Part shown: piece by piece, positions 58,929-59,209 of the stretch | How the letters are laid out: each line of letters opens with the position of its first letter | How positions within the stretch are numbered: position 1 is the first letter of the stretch | Source: an uncultured Oscillospiraceae bacterium | Lineage (GTDB): Bacteria; Bacillota; Clostridia; Oscillospirales; Ruminococcaceae | Direction of reading: 5' to 3' | Assembly: GCA_900540595.1 (NCBI GenBank) | Contig: UQGL01000014.1 | Location: 1 to 59,209, forward strand | DNA length: 59,209 nucleotides | Position numbers and translations under genes: made by a program | The notes under the pieces: generated by a model | What the model was told of the DNA's origin: nothing | Database searches by the model: none | Seen by the model: the letters and a program-made list of their open reading frames with translations, nothing else

Positions 58929-58959
58929 AAAAAAGCCCTACCCCTTTCGGGATAGAGCT
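58929..58959 (-). terminator. Terminator of the rRNA operon
   Basis: AGCCCTACCCC pairs with GGGATAGAGCT (with two mismatches, TTTC loop) and is followed by TTTTTT on the minus strand, 11 bases after 5S. Confidence 0.85.
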
Positions 58960-58969
58960 TGTAAGAGAA

Positions 58970-59086
<117 letters not shown>

Positions 59087-59182
59087 AACGCGTGACCTTC
59101 GTCATGCTTCTCTTTTTGTTGAGGATGTACCCTCAAAACTGAATATCGAACTGCTTGCAAATAGAGTATCTGATCAAGATGG

Positions 59183-59209
59183 GGTCAAGCCCTCGACCTA
59201 TTAGTACAC
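59183..59209 (-). rRNA. 23S ribosomal RNA, last 27 bases
   Basis: The minus strand reads GTGTACTAATAGGTCGAGGG then CTTGACC, the conserved 3' end of bacterial 23S rRNA. The rest of the operon lies beyond the right edge. Confidence 0.9.

Noticed and set aside
59087..59182. tRNA gene in the 23S-5S spacer
   Set aside because: Only 96 bases without a T-loop GTTCGA-type sequence or acceptor pairing.

Overview
The window (59.2 kb, GC-rich, roughly 60% by eye) reads as bacterial chromosome from a Gram-positive anaerobe of class Clostridia, most likely an Oscillospirales/Ruminococcaceae gut bacterium close to Gemmiger, Subdoligranulum or Faecalibacterium. The basis is a SigA-type sigma factor in a dgt-dnaG-rpoD cluster, the canonical Firmicutes rimP-nusA-rnpM-ylxQ-infB-rbfA-nrnA-truB-ribF / rpsO / pnp block, a single-chain glycyl-tRNA synthetase, class II aldolase, acetate kinase, and a truncated gene of a clostridial SpoIID-like family. 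The genus is inference. Most genes lie on the minus strand, as do rpoB at the left edge and the rRNA operon end (23S, 5S) at the right edge. This fits a leftward-moving replication fork with the origin somewhere to the right.

Layout. 1-4.1 kb: 5' part of rpoB with its promoter, a YczE-type membrane protein, a sodium-coupled (NSS) transporter. 4.3-9.3 kb: rpoD, dnaG, dgt, yigZ, rpmE. 9.6-14.1 kb: a divergent type IIA topoisomerase pair (parC, parE). 14.2-18.0 kb: a tightly overlapping operon of CPBP protease, tadA, SDR, pentapeptide protein and a decayed GNAT, followed by a GH25 lysozyme whose ribosome site lies in a terminator hairpin. 18.4-23.7 kb: LysR regulator, GltD-like flavoprotein, tmcAL, ackA, a 59-residue membrane peptide. 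24-35.4 kb: the ribosome/transcription/RNA-processing block, read from one strong promoter before rimP with a terminator-like leader, plus separate rpsO and pnp. 35.5-44.3 kb: a collagen-like lipoprotein, acyltransferase, M29 aminopeptidase, murC, two uncharacterised genes, glyS. 44.3-53.4 kb: a DUF6311-like membrane protein, aldose-epimerase-like protein, ArsP-like permease, a transposase stub, a 1226-residue degenerate P-type-ATPase-like protein, and rlmB. 53.5-59.2 kb: a cluster of DnaA-box-like 9-mers, fba, an AAA ATPase, a SpoIID-like gene cut by a serine recombinase, an alpha/beta hydrolase, 5S and the 23S end.

The intergenic DNA is unusually structured. Seven copies of a roughly 150-200 bp palindromic element have terminator-like ends; several sit exactly on stop codons and two lie inside the essential rimP-ribF operon. 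A second family consists of modular short palindromes built on GTAGGGGCG. A 125 bp AT-rich element with 20 bp terminal inverted repeats sits between nusA and rnpM. The best candidates for undescribed biology are the catalytically dead P-type-ATPase-like protein with its long repeat-bearing disordered N-terminus, and the serine recombinase that cuts a sporulation-family gene at a conserved motif.
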